From: a bacterium
GTDB lineage: Bacteria; Chloroflexota; Chloroflexia; Chloroflexales; Kallotenuaceae
Assembly (NCBI GenBank): GCA_016781525.1
Contig: JADDQE010000247.1
Span: 1 to 35,342 of the forward strand
Reading direction: 5' to 3'
DNA: 35,342 nt
Positions 18,694 through 26,882 of the stretch are shown here, piece after piece. Positions within the stretch are counted from its first letter, which is position 1. Each line of letters opens with the position of its first letter. The notes under the pieces were generated by a model. That model did not search any database. It saw only the letters and a list, made by a program, of their open reading frames with translations, and was not told the DNA's origin. The position numbers and the translations under genes were made by a program.

Positions 18694-19674
18694 CTACGCC
18701 GGCTCAGCGAAGTGCTCGGCCAGAAATCGATCGGTTGTAGGGCGGTCTGGAGGATCAGCACCAGCGCGGCTGCAAGTCAGCGCCGCGACAGCCGCCGCGA
18801 AACGCAAACTTTTCCGCATTTGCGCGTCGGAAAGCTGTTCCAATGCTGCACGAGACAGAACGCCGAGCTCAGCCAAGTTCGAGAGGAGACCTCCACTAAA
18901 CGAGTCACCGGCACCAACCGTATCGACCACGTCGACCCGGAACGCAGGAACACTAATCGACCGCTCGCCTCCGTCCGCCGCGCGAAGTGCATACACTCCT
19001 TCGCCGCCGCGGGTCACGACAACCAGCGCCGGACCGAAAGCCAGCAGGGTCGAGGCGGCCTCCTCGACGGATTTACCAGGGGCGAGCCACGCCAGATCGG
19101 CGGCGCTGATTTTGACGATATCGACCAAAGCGAACGTTCGATCGAGGAGGGCGCGATAGCCAGCCTCATCTGTGATCAGTCCCGGTCGAAGGTTGGGATC
19201 AAACGAGAGCAGCGCGCTACCTTTGAGCCGTTCCGCTGTCGACAGAATTGCGTCGGGCGTCGTGCCGCGGAGCAGGCTGATTGACCCAAAGTGCAGGATA
19301 CTTGTCTCGGCGAAGAGCGCATCAGGCAGCTCGTCGCGTGTCAGAAGGGTATCCGCCGTTCCCGTGGTGTAGAAGCTATACTCTGGCTCCCCCTCCGTCA
19401 TCGTGACAAAGGCCAGCGTACTCTGGGCACTGGATTCAAGCAGAAAGCGCGTATCGACGCCCTGCTCCTCGACAAAGCGCCGCAAAAAACGGCCGAACAT
19501 ATCGGAGGAAAGCTTGCTGGCAAGCGCCGCGGGCTGACCAAGACGCGCCGCACCGATTGCTACGTTCATCAGGGAACCGCCTGGATGCATTCTAAATCCG
19601 ACGGTCCTGCCCGCTTCCTCGATCGGCAAAAAATCGATAAGGATTTCGCCCACGCTTGTGATCAGGTGGCTCAT
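18694..19674 (-). CDS. PfkB-family carbohydrate kinase, probable fructokinase
   Basis: Ribokinase-like sugar kinase of 326 residues. The N-terminus has SVGEILIDFLP and the substrate-binding GGSLMNVAIGAARLG; the C-terminus has the family signature DTVGAGDSFSGG with catalytic base Asp257. FDPNLRPGL near residue 165 is typical of bacterial fructokinases. The start ATG at 19674 (MSHLITS) has GGAGGT 10 bases upstream; the frame continues open to 19740 but without a ribosome site. Lying 100 bases upstream of the amylosucrase gene, it would phosphorylate the fructose released from sucrose; substrate is inferred from context and motifs, and other ketoses or 2-keto-3-deoxy sugars are not excluded. Confidence 0.85.
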   Translation of the reverse strand: MSHLITSVGEILIDFLPIEEAGRTVGFRMHPGGSLMNVAIGAARLGQPAALASKLSSDMFGRFLRRFVEEQGVDTRFLLESSAQSTLAFVTMTEGEPEYSFYTTGTADTLLTRDELPDALFAETSILHFGSISLLRGTTPDAILSTAERLKGSALLSFDPNLRPGLITDEAGYRALLDRTFALVDIVKISAADLAWLAPGKSVEEAASTLLAFGPALVVVTRGGEGVYALRAADGGERSISVPAFRVDVVDTVGAGDSFSGGLLSNLAELGVLSRAALEQLSDAQMRKSLRFAAAVAALTCSRAGADPPDRPTTDRFLAEHFAEPA

Positions 19675-19702
19675 CGTGCTGCACCTCCATTGAAACGCAG
19701 CT

Positions 19703-19731
19703 AGTATTACCGATTCTCGCGGAGCCGTCCA
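19703..19731 (-). promoter_or_regulatory. Possible promoter for the fructokinase/amylosucrase genes
   Basis: On the minus strand TGGACG (19731-19726), a 17-base spacer and AATACT (19708-19703) give four of six consensus bases at each box. It lies just upstream of the fructokinase ribosome site, leaving a short 5' leader. Moderate match only. Confidence 0.35.
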
Positions 19732-19827
19732 CTGCGCCATAATGCTGTCGCGGGGATCATTAACCGTGATGCTTTGTATTACCAGCAGGCTGAGGCTTCC
19801 GGGACCGCGGCGGACCTCGCGTGGCCT

Positions 19828-19857
19828 TTGTCGCCGGAATCGGCAAATGCTGATAAT
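19828..19857 (+). promoter_or_regulatory. Possible promoter for glycogen synthase gene
   Basis: TTGTCG (19828-19833), an 18-base spacer and GATAAT (19852-19857) precede the GTG start at 19970 by about 110 bases. The -10 box is a good match, the -35 moderate. Confidence 0.4.
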
Positions 19858-19969
19858 ATGGCGCTAGCTCTGGCTCACGCTGCTCGAAGGCCGACGGGGC
19901 CCCCAACCCGAACCATCGCGCGCGTGGCTGCTCGACGATCTCCGCGAACTATTCTAAGGAGGAGGCCCT

Positions 19970-21190
19970 GTGGCAGATCTAAAGGTTGCTTTTTGCACAA
20001 ATGAGTATCCCCCGAACGTGTATGGCGGTGCCGGAGTTCACGTGGAGTACCTGAGCCGTGAGCTCGCACGGCTGGTTCCAGTCGAGGTGCGCTCCTTTGG
20101 AACCCAAAACGTCGACGAGGGCAACCTGAAGGTCAAAGGTTACAGCGGCTGGGACGAGATGAAGCGCAACACCGACCCGCGCTTCGTCGGAGCGCTCGAC
20201 GCGTTCTCGCGCAGCCTGGCCATGGCGAAGGACACGCTGGATGCGGACGTGATTCATTGCCATACGTGGTACACAGATATGGCTGGCTTTCTTGCCAAGA
20301 AGCTGTGGGGCGTACCGCTCGTGCTGACAATCCATTCGCTCGAGCCACTCAGACCTTGGAAGGTGGAGCAGCTCGGTAATGGATACCACATGAGCAGCTG
20401 GATGGAGCGCACGGGCATCGAAGATGCGGACGCGATTATCGCCGTTTCGCAGGAGACACGCAACGACGTGCTTCGATTCTTCTCCGTTCCCGAGGAGAAG
20501 ATCCACGTTATTCACAACGGGATCGACCTGGAGCAGTATCGGGCCAATCCTGCAGCTGACGCGCTTCAGCGGCGCGGCGTGGACCCAAGTCGGCCATTCG
20601 TGCTGTTTGTGGGGCGCATTACCCGTCAAAAAGGGATTATCCATCTGGTCAATGCAATCCCGCACATCGACCCATCGCTGCAGGTTGTGTTGTGTGCGGG
20701 GGCGCCTGACACCCCAGAGATCGGCCGTGAGATGACGGAGCGCGTCGCCGAGGTTAACAGCAGCCGGGGCAACGTGATTTGGATTCAGGAGATGCTGCCG
20801 CGTGAGGACGTTATCCAGTTCTATTCTCATGCCGCGGTCTTCTGCTGCCCGTCGGTGTACGAGCCGTTTGGCATTATCAACCTCGAGGCGATGGCGTGTG
20901 AGACAGCCGTAGTCGCTTCGGCAATCGGCGGCATCCCCGAGGTCGTAGTTCCGGGCGAGACAGGGCTGCTCGTTGATCTCCAGCTTAAAGAGGGCACCTT
21001 CGATCCGGTTGATCCCGATCGCTTTTCGCGAGATCTCGCGGCCGCCATCAATCAAGTCGCGCTCGACGAGACACTCCGGGCGACCTTCGCGCGCAACGGC
21101 CGTCGCAGGGTCGAGCAGCACTTTAGCTGGACCGCGATTGCCCACCAAACGCTCGATCTATATCGCTCGCTTGTTGCGGTTCAAGAATAA
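19970..21190 (+). CDS. glgA: Glycogen synthase, GT4 actinobacterial type (GlgA/GlgM)
   Basis: Glycosyltransferase of 406 residues with the GT-B fold. The N-terminal CTNEYPPNVYGGAGVHVEYLS, the middle HSHTWYTD-like region (HCHTWYTDMAG) followed by TIHSLEPLRPWK, and the C-terminal EPFGIINLEAMAC are hallmarks of the family named glycogen synthase, Corynebacterium type. Its mycobacterial member GlgM makes maltose-1-phosphate from ADP-glucose and glucose-1-phosphate, besides slower glucan elongation. It is not the longer GT5 GlgA of E. coli. Start is the GTG at 19970 with AAGGAGGAGG 4-5 bases upstream. The donor ADP-glucose would come from GlgC encoded 2 kb downstream. Which reaction dominates cannot be read from sequence; no glgE is in this window. 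Confidence 0.92.
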   Translation: MADLKVAFCTNEYPPNVYGGAGVHVEYLSRELARLVPVEVRSFGTQNVDEGNLKVKGYSGWDEMKRNTDPRFVGALDAFSRSLAMAKDTLDADVIHCHTWYTDMAGFLAKKLWGVPLVLTIHSLEPLRPWKVEQLGNGYHMSSWMERTGIEDADAIIAVSQETRNDVLRFFSVPEEKIHVIHNGIDLEQYRANPAADALQRRGVDPSRPFVLFVGRITRQKGIIHLVNAIPHIDPSLQVVLCAGAPDTPEIGREMTERVAEVNSSRGNVIWIQEMLPREDVIQFYSHAAVFCCPSVYEPFGIINLEAMACETAVVASAIGGIPEVVVPGETGLLVDLQLKEGTFDPVDPDRFSRDLAAAINQVALDETLRATFARNGRRRVEQHFSWTAIAHQTLDLYRSLVAVQE

Positions 21191-21201
21191 GGACACGTCT
21201 G

Positions 21202-21699
21202 ATGGTGCCGCCGGGGGCTTCTGCTTGCCGCGATGCGCAGGGTTACCGTCGCGACTTCCCGACGACGCACAATCACTGCGCCGTCAACACTGCGATCCCT
21301 GGCCTAGATGACCGACGGCGGGTCGTATTCGAGAATGCTTCCTTTGTCGGCTTTGAACCATTCCCGGCGGAGGTACCTTGCGAAGCGTGGATCATGCCTA
21401 GGCGACACCAAGCGGACTGCGGAGAGATGGCGGCCGATGAGCGCGACGACCAGGCCGTCGCCGTGCGCTCCCTCGCCGGTCGGCTCTGCATAAAGCTAAG
21501 CGAGCGCGCTTGCGACTGTGTGGTCAATACGACGACCCATATGGGCCACCAGCCGCAGCTGCATTGGTATCTCCGCGGGCGCCCGCAGCGGGTGACGTGT
21601 GCCGGCTTCGTCATCGGGCCGGGAATTAAAATCAAGCCCTCGTCGCCCGAGAACGACGCCGCGTTCTTGAACGAGTCCGTACCGCGGGCTATTCGATAG
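21202..21699 (+). pseudogene. Remnant of galactose-1-phosphate uridylyltransferase (C-terminal half)
   Basis: The 165-residue frame lines up, by eye, with the second half of bacterial GalT: DDRRRVVFENASFVGFEPFPAEVP, then PRRHQADCGEM, ERDDQA, HWYL, AGFVIGPGIKIKPSSPENDAAFL, corresponding to the family's ENxxFVxFxPF, P.RH, HWH and AGFE.GTG..INP.PPE..A motifs. Several usually conserved residues are changed (HWH to HWY, INP to IKP) and the Cys pair before DDRRR is degraded. The N-terminal half with the catalytic His-Pro-His is missing, and only 11 bases separate this frame from the glgA stop. It is most likely a truncated, decaying gene; a small diverged functional protein is a weaker alternative. 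Confidence 0.55.
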
Positions 21700-21760
21700 T
21701 GCGCAGGCAACGGATGCTGTAGATTTCTCGAGAATACTCGTAGACGGGGAGTGCCGGACG

Positions 21761-22228
21761 ATGAAGCAGGAGTGGCAGCCGGAGGCTGTAGTCTTCGTCG
21801 GGCTGCAGGGCAGCGGCAAGTCGACCTTCTACATGCAGCGATTTTTTCGGACGCATGTCCGCATTAACCTCGATATGCTCAAGACTCGCCATCGCGAGAC
21901 GCTGCTGCTACGAGCATGTATCGAGATGAAGCAGCATTTCGTCGTCGACAATACCAATCTGCGTGCGATCGATCGCGCTAGGTATATCGAGACGGCACGA
22001 ACGGGAGGTTTTCGGATCACTGGCTACTTTTTCCAGGTCGACGTCCGCTCGTCGCTTGCGCGCAACGAGCGGCGGGAGGGTCCTGAGCGGGTGCCAGTTA
22101 AAGGTATTCTGGGTGCGGCCAAACGTCTGGAGCCACCCACACTCGTCGAGGGCTTCGGCATGTTGCACACGGTAGCGATCGATGCGCAGGGGCGGTTTAT
22201 TATTGCTCCATGGAATGGTCCTGCTTGA
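21761..22228 (+). CDS. P-loop kinase (T4 polynucleotide kinase-like, AAA_33)
   Basis: Small ATP-binding protein of 155 residues. The Walker A motif GLQGSGKST (residues 14-22, Lys20) is followed by INLDMLKTR, then VVDNTNLRAIDRARYI, the substrate-lid pattern of the T4 PNK/zeta-toxin-like kinase group, and an Arg-rich LID (SLARNERREGPERVP). Such single-domain proteins phosphorylate nucleic acid ends or small molecules; the substrate here is unknown. The ATG at 21761 has a modest purine-rich GGGGAG upstream. It sits alone between the galT remnant and the DinB-like gene. Confidence 0.8.
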   Translation: MKQEWQPEAVVFVGLQGSGKSTFYMQRFFRTHVRINLDMLKTRHRETLLLRACIEMKQHFVVDNTNLRAIDRARYIETARTGGFRITGYFFQVDVRSSLARNERREGPERVPVKGILGAAKRLEPPTLVEGFGMLHTVAIDAQGRFIIAPWNGPA

Positions 22229-22331
22229 GCCGCGGCCCTAGTTTAAAGGTAGTCGGCAACAGCATTGAAGTACGCTTGTCAGAGCCACCATGTATCAAGT
22301 TGAAGGCGTGGTGTCGATAAGGAGGATAGCC

Positions 22332-22859
22332 ATGTCCGAGCCGTTCAGCAAACAAGGCTTGCTCGACCAGATCCGCGCTGCACATACTCAACTTGCTCAC
22401 ACCGTTGCCGAGATCAGCCCAGCACGTCTCGCCGAGCCAAGCCTCGAAGGTGGCTGGGCCGTCAAGGACGTTCTTGTTCACATTACCTGGTGGGAGCAGC
22501 GCATGATCCGTACAGTGCAACGTGCGCTGCGCGGAGAAGCCCCCCAACGGCTACAAGAGGGCAACGAGACCATCGAACAAGCGGTCGACCGGACCAATGC
22601 CGAGGTGTTTGAGGCCAATCGGGATCGGCCAGTCGCCGACATATTAATGGATCGGCAGCGCTCCTTTACCAATGTGCTCGCGATGATCGACGAGCTTAGC
22701 GACGATGACCTGATCAATCCGACCCCCTTGGAAGCCGTCCTTGGCGGCGAGCTCGTCCCACTCATCGCCAGCGACACATACGAACATTATGTCGAACACG
22801 AGCGGGCAATTCGCACGTGGCATAGTCAAGCTTCGAGCGGGCGTGGTGGCGCAAGCTAG
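22332..22859 (+). CDS. DinB-like / ClbS-DfsB four-helix-bundle protein
   Basis: Protein of 175 residues, almost entirely helical. The pattern SLEGGWAVKDVLVHITWWEQRM with its His in helix 2, and a late YEHYVEHERAIRTW with two more His, fits the metal-binding site of the DinB/YfiT superfamily. Members act as metal-dependent thiol transferases or resistance proteins, but many have no known role. Start ATG 22332 (MSEPF) has AAGGAGG 7 bases upstream; the longer frame from 22290 is not needed. No operon partner is evident; glgC follows 140 bases later. Confidence 0.75.
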   Translation: MSEPFSKQGLLDQIRAAHTQLAHTVAEISPARLAEPSLEGGWAVKDVLVHITWWEQRMIRTVQRALRGEAPQRLQEGNETIEQAVDRTNAEVFEANRDRPVADILMDRQRSFTNVLAMIDELSDDDLINPTPLEAVLGGELVPLIASDTYEHYVEHERAIRTWHSQASSGRGGAS

Positions 22860-22999
22860 TCTGGGCGTGGGTCCGGTCATGGAAATCGGAGCGGTGGTGG
22901 CCCAATACCTGATAGGAACCACCAGACGCCGGAGAGCGGTTGCGGCTCGACTGCCGCACCTCGGAACTTAGACGATCAACGTACAGCTACGGAGGCTAC

Positions 23000-24280
23000 A
23001 TGAGCGTCCTTACCTTGATTCTCGCAGGTGGTGAAGGCAGCCGTCTCAGCATTTTAGGTGAAAAGCGGGCCAAGCCAGCAGTACCCTTTGGCGGCAAGTA
23101 TCGCATTATCGATTTTGCGCTCTCCAATGCCGTGAACTCGGATTTGTATCGTGTCGCGGTCTTGACACAGTATCGGCCGCACTCGCTGATGCAACATATC
23201 GGTATCGGCGACCCCTGGGATCTTGACCGCCGCCGTCCCGATGGGATTCAAATCTGGCAGCCCTACCGCGGACGCCGCGATCAGGACTGGTACCGTGGCA
23301 CATCTGATGCGCTCTACCAGAATCGGACCTTTATACGCGAGGATGCCAGCGAGCTGACGCTGGTGTTATCGGGTGATCACATCTACAAGCAGGACTACCG
23401 GGACCTCCTGCGCTACCATCGCGAGAACGGCGCCGACCTAACCGTTGCAGTCATGCACGTGCGGCCAGACGAAGTGCACCGCTTCGGGATCATGAGCGTC
23501 GACAGCCAGAACCGCATCACCAAATTCACCGAAAAGCCGAAGCAATCCGAGAGCACCTTGGCCTCGATGGGGATCTATGTATTCAACACTGATTTTATGC
23601 TGCGGCGCTTAGAGGAGGACGCGCAGGATTCCACGTCGGCTCACGACTTCGGCAAGAGCATTATTCCACGTATGGTCGAGAACGACAGGGTGTTTGCCTA
23701 TCCCTTCCAAGGCTACTGGGTCGACGTAGGCACTATTGACGCCTACTGGGCGACTAGTCTGGAACTACTGGCGGATCAGCCAGCACTCGATTTGTACGAC
23801 GAGGAGTGGGTGATTCGTACGCGGTCGACGGAACGGGCACCCGTGAAGTTCGGCCCTCAAGGCGACGCGCACAACAGTCTGATCTCCAACGGCTGCGTAA
23901 TCGAAGGGACAGTGATCAATAGTGTTCTATCGCCGGGGGTACGCGTCGAGCGTGGCGCCGTCGTGCGTGACTCCGTGGTTATGAACGACACGACGATCCG
24001 GGAGCGTGCTCAGGTTGATCGCTGCGTTCTCGACAAGGATATTGTTATCGGCGCAGGTGCCCAGGTGGGCGTGGGGGATGACAACACTCCAAACCAGCTC
24101 GAGCCGGGCAATATCCATACAGGAATCACCATCGTCGGTAAGCGAGCGCATGTGCCGGATGGCACAGTGGTCGGTCGCAATTGCCGTATCGACAGCAATG
24201 TCACTCCCGACGATTTCGAGCAGCGGGAGCTACCGAGCGGATCAACTGTTTCCGTTCCGCAGGGCGTCCAGGTCGACTAG
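23000..24280 (+). CDS. glgC: Glucose-1-phosphate adenylyltransferase
   Basis: GlgC makes ADP-glucose from ATP and glucose-1-phosphate, the committed step of bacterial glycogen synthesis. The pyrophosphorylase loop [14 protein letters not shown]...[12 protein letters not shown] is intact near residues 5-35, followed by [21 protein letters not shown], the metal-binding SGDHIY, and FTEKPK. The C-terminal part (from about residue 290) shows the hexapeptide repeat pattern of a left-handed beta-helix. The length of 426 residues is normal. The ATG at 23000 (MSVLTLI) has GGAGG 4 bases upstream; the frame extends open to 22940 without support. Allosteric control by sugar phosphates is known in the family but cannot be specified here. 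Confidence 0.96.
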   Translation: MSVLTLILAGGEGSRLSILGEKRAKPAVPFGGKYRIIDFALSNAVNSDLYRVAVLTQYRPHSLMQHIGIGDPWDLDRRRPDGIQIWQPYRGRRDQDWYRGTSDALYQNRTFIREDASELTLVLSGDHIYKQDYRDLLRYHRENGADLTVAVMHVRPDEVHRFGIMSVDSQNRITKFTEKPKQSESTLASMGIYVFNTDFMLRRLEEDAQDSTSAHDFGKSIIPRMVENDRVFAYPFQGYWVDVGTIDAYWATSLELLADQPALDLYDEEWVIRTRSTERAPVKFGPQGDAHNSLISNGCVIEGTVINSVLSPGVRVERGAVVRDSVVMNDTTIRERAQVDRCVLDKDIVIGAGAQVGVGDDNTPNQLEPGNIHTGITIVGKRAHVPDGTVVGRNCRIDSNVTPDDFEQRELPSGSTVSVPQGVQVD

Positions 24281-24309
24281 ACACGGTTAACTCTTCCCAG
24301 CCACATGTA

Positions 24310-24342
24310 GGCCCCTCGCCCCATTTAGGGAAACGAGGGGCC
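24310..24342. terminator. Hairpin between convergent glgC and hypothetical gene
   Basis: GGCCCCTCG (24310-24318) and CGAGGGGCC (24334-24342) form a perfect 9-bp stem; inside it CCC and GGG add a second short stem around ATTTA. It lies 30 bases after the glgC stop and 20 bases from the stop of the opposing gene, so it probably serves both directions. There is no T-run. Confidence 0.65.
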
Positions 24343-24361
24343 GAACTGGAGCGTAAAGCCT

Positions 24362-24829
24362 TTACCGCTTCTGCCCCAGGTACTTGCTCGCGAGAAAAGC
24401 CGCTGCACCGGCGAGGGCTAGCTTTGCGCCGGTGCCCATTTCCTGTCCGGTAAGTTGCTCCAGCAAGTCCGGATCTTCCTGTCCGGCTTGCCGCGCCATC
24501 CGCCCAAGATTGCGCGGCTGTGCGGCTTGATCCAGGTCCATGTCCCGGGGATAGCCCTGATAGGGGCGGCTGCTATCCTGCGTCGCGCTCTGAAAGCGCT
24601 GTGCCATCATCTGGCGCTCTTGCGGCGACAGCTGGCTAAACGCCTGCTCGTGAGCGTCGTCGAGGTCGTTATCGTCGATCTGTCCCTGCGCTACAAGCTC
24701 GCGATAACGGCGGGCAGCTTCGACGTCCGAAATTTGACCCGGATTTTGCTGATAGCGCTGGGAAAAATCCTGGTATTCTTGCTGTCGAGACTGATCCTGG
24801 CCGAAGAACTGATTTAAACGATCCAGCAT
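24362..24829 (-). CDS. Hypothetical protein, Gln/Asp-rich with C-terminal hydrophobic helix
   Basis: Not recognised. The protein has about 155 residues: a polar, Gln- and Arg-rich helical body (RYQQNPGQISDVEAARRYREL; ...LSPQERQMMAQRF...), then a Gly/Ala-rich hydrophobic segment near the C-terminus (GAKLALAGAAAFLASKYLG) that could sit in or on the membrane. The DVEAARRYREL piece resembles short helical repeats seen in small bacterial stress-associated proteins, but I would not assign a family. The start MLDRLNQ at 24829 has GAGGAGG 9 bases upstream; the ATG at 24838 directly abuts that site and is excluded. It lies downstream of the nucleoside hydrolase on the same strand. Confidence 0.7.
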   Translation of the reverse strand: MLDRLNQFFGQDQSRQQEYQDFSQRYQQNPGQISDVEAARRYRELVAQGQIDDNDLDDAHEQAFSQLSPQERQMMAQRFQSATQDSSRPYQGYPRDMDLDQAAQPRNLGRMARQAGQEDPDLLEQLTGQEMGTGAKLALAGAAAFLASKYLGQKR

Positions 24830-24846
24830 TGCCTTCATCCTCCTCG

Positions 24847-24870
24847 TGTTAGCCCCTTCATAAGGGAACA
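24847..24870 (-). terminator. Small hairpin downstream of nucleoside hydrolase
   Basis: CCCTT-CAT-AAGGG forms a tight 5-bp stem, extended by TGTT/AACA across a 3-base bulge. It lies between the nucleoside hydrolase stop and the ribosome site of the next minus-strand gene. Without a T-run its role is uncertain. Confidence 0.25.
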
Positions 24871-24921
24871 GAGCCCACTAGTACAGCCTGCAAGGAGTGG
24901 ACCACGCACCGGCGACGGATT

Positions 24922-25881
24922 TCATACAGGACCAGGGTGGCGCTGCGCGAGATGCGTCATTCGTTCCATAAATAGGGCGAGGAAGGCCGCGTCATCGAAG
25001 CTGGTTACGAGGCGCGCATTTGCTGGGCGTTTCCAGATTTGCTGCACATCGGCGATCGTCTTGCCCATGCTCTTCGGGCTATCGATTTCGACGTCCACAA
25101 ACACATCAGTGTACTGTGCGAGTTCAGGCTGGAAGGCCAGTGCAAGGGCGACGGGATCGTTGATCGAGCAGCCCGCATAGCCGAAGTATTGACGGTGGAA
25201 ATCGATATAGAAGCTGGTAGCGTCCGCAATGAAGCGTGTAACCGGAGACGAGGTGCGTAGAAGCAGATCGACATGCTCCTGTGTCAACAGCACCTTCGAG
25301 GTAATATCCCACGGCACGATGGTCAGCGGCAGGCCGCTGTGCAGCACGATGTACGCCGCATGGGGATCGACATACACGTTAAACTCGGCGAGCGGCGTCG
25401 TGTTTCCAGGGACGTCGAACGCTCCACCCATGACGATGACTTCATGCACCCGCTCCACAATGCGCGGCTCGCGGCGCAGGGCCAGTGCCACATTCGTCAG
25501 CGGTGCCACGGCAACAAGCGTCGCAGGTGCCTCGGCCTCCATGATCTGTCTCACAATCACGTCGATCGCGTGGTCCGGAGCAGGGTTACGGCGAGCAGCG
25601 GGCAAGTTGGCATTGCCCAAGCCAGTGTTACCATGGGTTTCCGGTGCGGTAAATGGTGGCCTAATCAGTGGTAGTGCTACGCCCGGCACGACCGGCGCTG
25701 ATGCATCGACGGTATCGAGCACAGCCAGAGCGTTCTCGACGCCTTGCTCCAGTGGGCAGTTGCCGCCAGTCACCGTCACTGCTACAAGCTCAATCTCGGG
25801 TGAGGCGACTGCCAGCAGAATTGCCAGCGCATCGTCAATACCGGGGTCGGTGTCGAGGATAACCTGTCGCTGTGTCGTCAT
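24922..25881 (-). CDS. Inosine/uridine-preferring nucleoside hydrolase
   Basis: Enzyme that splits ribonucleosides into base and ribose, in nucleoside salvage. The N-terminal DTDPGIDDA (Asp10 to Asp17) is the calcium-binding signature of the IunH/Rih family; VTGGNCPLEQGVENAL, the VIMGGAFDVPGN segment and a C-terminal SINDPVALAL (metal-binding Asp) complete the set. With 319 residues it is normal size. The ATG at 25881 (MTTQRQ) has AGGTGA close upstream; an in-frame start at 25908 is unsupported. It is divergent from the SDR gene, with 132 bases between them. Base specificity cannot be told. Confidence 0.92.
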   Translation of the reverse strand: MTTQRQVILDTDPGIDDALAILLAVASPEIELVAVTVTGGNCPLEQGVENALAVLDTVDASAPVVPGVALPLIRPPFTAPETHGNTGLGNANLPAARRNPAPDHAIDVIVRQIMEAEAPATLVAVAPLTNVALALRREPRIVERVHEVIVMGGAFDVPGNTTPLAEFNVYVDPHAAYIVLHSGLPLTIVPWDITSKVLLTQEHVDLLLRTSSPVTRFIADATSFYIDFHRQYFGYAGCSINDPVALALAFQPELAQYTDVFVDVEIDSPKSMGKTIADVQQIWKRPANARLVTSFDDAAFLALFMERMTHLAQRHPGPV

Positions 25882-26013
25882 ACCATCACCTTTCGTGTCG
25901 TTCGACAAGGGGCACTGCCTGCCCGTTGCGGGCTACCTGGATTCGCGTAGCACTCATTGTGCTAGAACGAGCAGCAATGCCAGGTCCAGCACTTGCGCAA
26001 CCAGGAGAAGGGA

Positions 26014-26817
26014 ATGACGATTACTCCACGAACAGCTGTAGTTACGGCGGCAGGCGGTGGAATTGGCGCCGCGATTACACGCCGGCTGCTTGCACAGCAG
26101 TACACCGTGTTTGCCGCGGACAATGACCCGGACGCGCTAGAACGCCTCAGGCAGAGCGCCCGATCCAGCCGCCTCCAGCCGGTCGTCTGTGATGTTACAG
26201 ATCCTGTCGCTGTGGAGCGAGCCTTTGCCGAGATCGGACGTCATGGTCCGCTCCATGTTCTCATCAACGGCGTGGGCTCCACCTGCAGCGGCGGCATACG
26301 CGACCTCTCGCTGGAGCGCTGGCACGCGATGTTTGGTCTGAACCTAACCAGTGTATTTCTTGCAACGCGGGCGGCACTTCCGCTTCTCGAGGCAGCGACC
26401 GGCGATCGAGTGGTCATTACACTATCGTCAACATTGGCAGCTGTCGCCGATCACACGACGATCGCCTACAGCACGTTCAAGGCTGGCCTCGAACAATTCA
26501 CCCGAGCGCTCGCCTTGGAGCTCGCCCCATCCAAGATCAGAGCCGTGGCAGTGGCTCCTGGACCCGTGACCGCAACCGGGGGAGAGGCCTCATTTGACAC
26601 CGAGTCAAATGCTCGCCTCAATCCGCTGGGCCGGTTTGCAACGCCTGATGAAGTCGCGGCGCTGACGGCGTTCCTCGTTTCCGAGGAGGCCACCTATCTC
26701 ACCGGCGCCATTATCCGGCTCGACGGCGGGGATGCGGCACTCGGTGCCGGGTGGAGGCCGCTCGAGGCGCTAATCCGTCGGCACAGCAGCGACATGCATG
26801 GCGCGGGCATTGCATAA
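26014..26817 (+). CDS. SDR family oxidoreductase
   Basis: Classical short-chain dehydrogenase/reductase of 267 residues that uses NAD(P)H. The Rossmann motif TAAGGGIGAAI is at the N-terminus and acidic ADNDPD after beta-2 suggests NAD preference. INGVG replaces the usual NNAG, and catalytic Ser139, Tyr152 and Lys156 (YSTFK) are in place. Near the C-terminus FLVSEEATYLTGAIIRLDGG is standard for the family. Start ATG 26014 has AGGAGAAGGGA upstream. The substrate is unknown; it resembles the 3-oxoacyl-ACP reductase/glucose dehydrogenase group in outline only. Confidence 0.9.
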   Translation: MTITPRTAVVTAAGGGIGAAITRRLLAQQYTVFAADNDPDALERLRQSARSSRLQPVVCDVTDPVAVERAFAEIGRHGPLHVLINGVGSTCSGGIRDLSLERWHAMFGLNLTSVFLATRAALPLLEAATGDRVVITLSSTLAAVADHTTIAYSTFKAGLEQFTRALALELAPSKIRAVAVAPGPVTATGGEASFDTESNARLNPLGRFATPDEVAALTAFLVSEEATYLTGAIIRLDGGDAALGAGWRPLEALIRRHSSDMHGAGIA

Positions 26818-26882
26818 CCACCTGCAACTATTAGTGCTTGCCTGCCGTCCGATACAGGAAGCGAGATCTGAAAGGAAACATT

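Noticed and set aside
19979-21148. 389-codon open frame on the minus strand across glgA
   Set aside because: It is an exact antisense shadow of a strongly recognised glycosyltransferase; its translation has no family motif and its length follows from the codon bias of glgA.
21273-21710. 145-codon minus-strand frame opposite the galT remnant
   Set aside because: The plus strand carries the GalT-like motif order; the minus translation shows no domain pattern.
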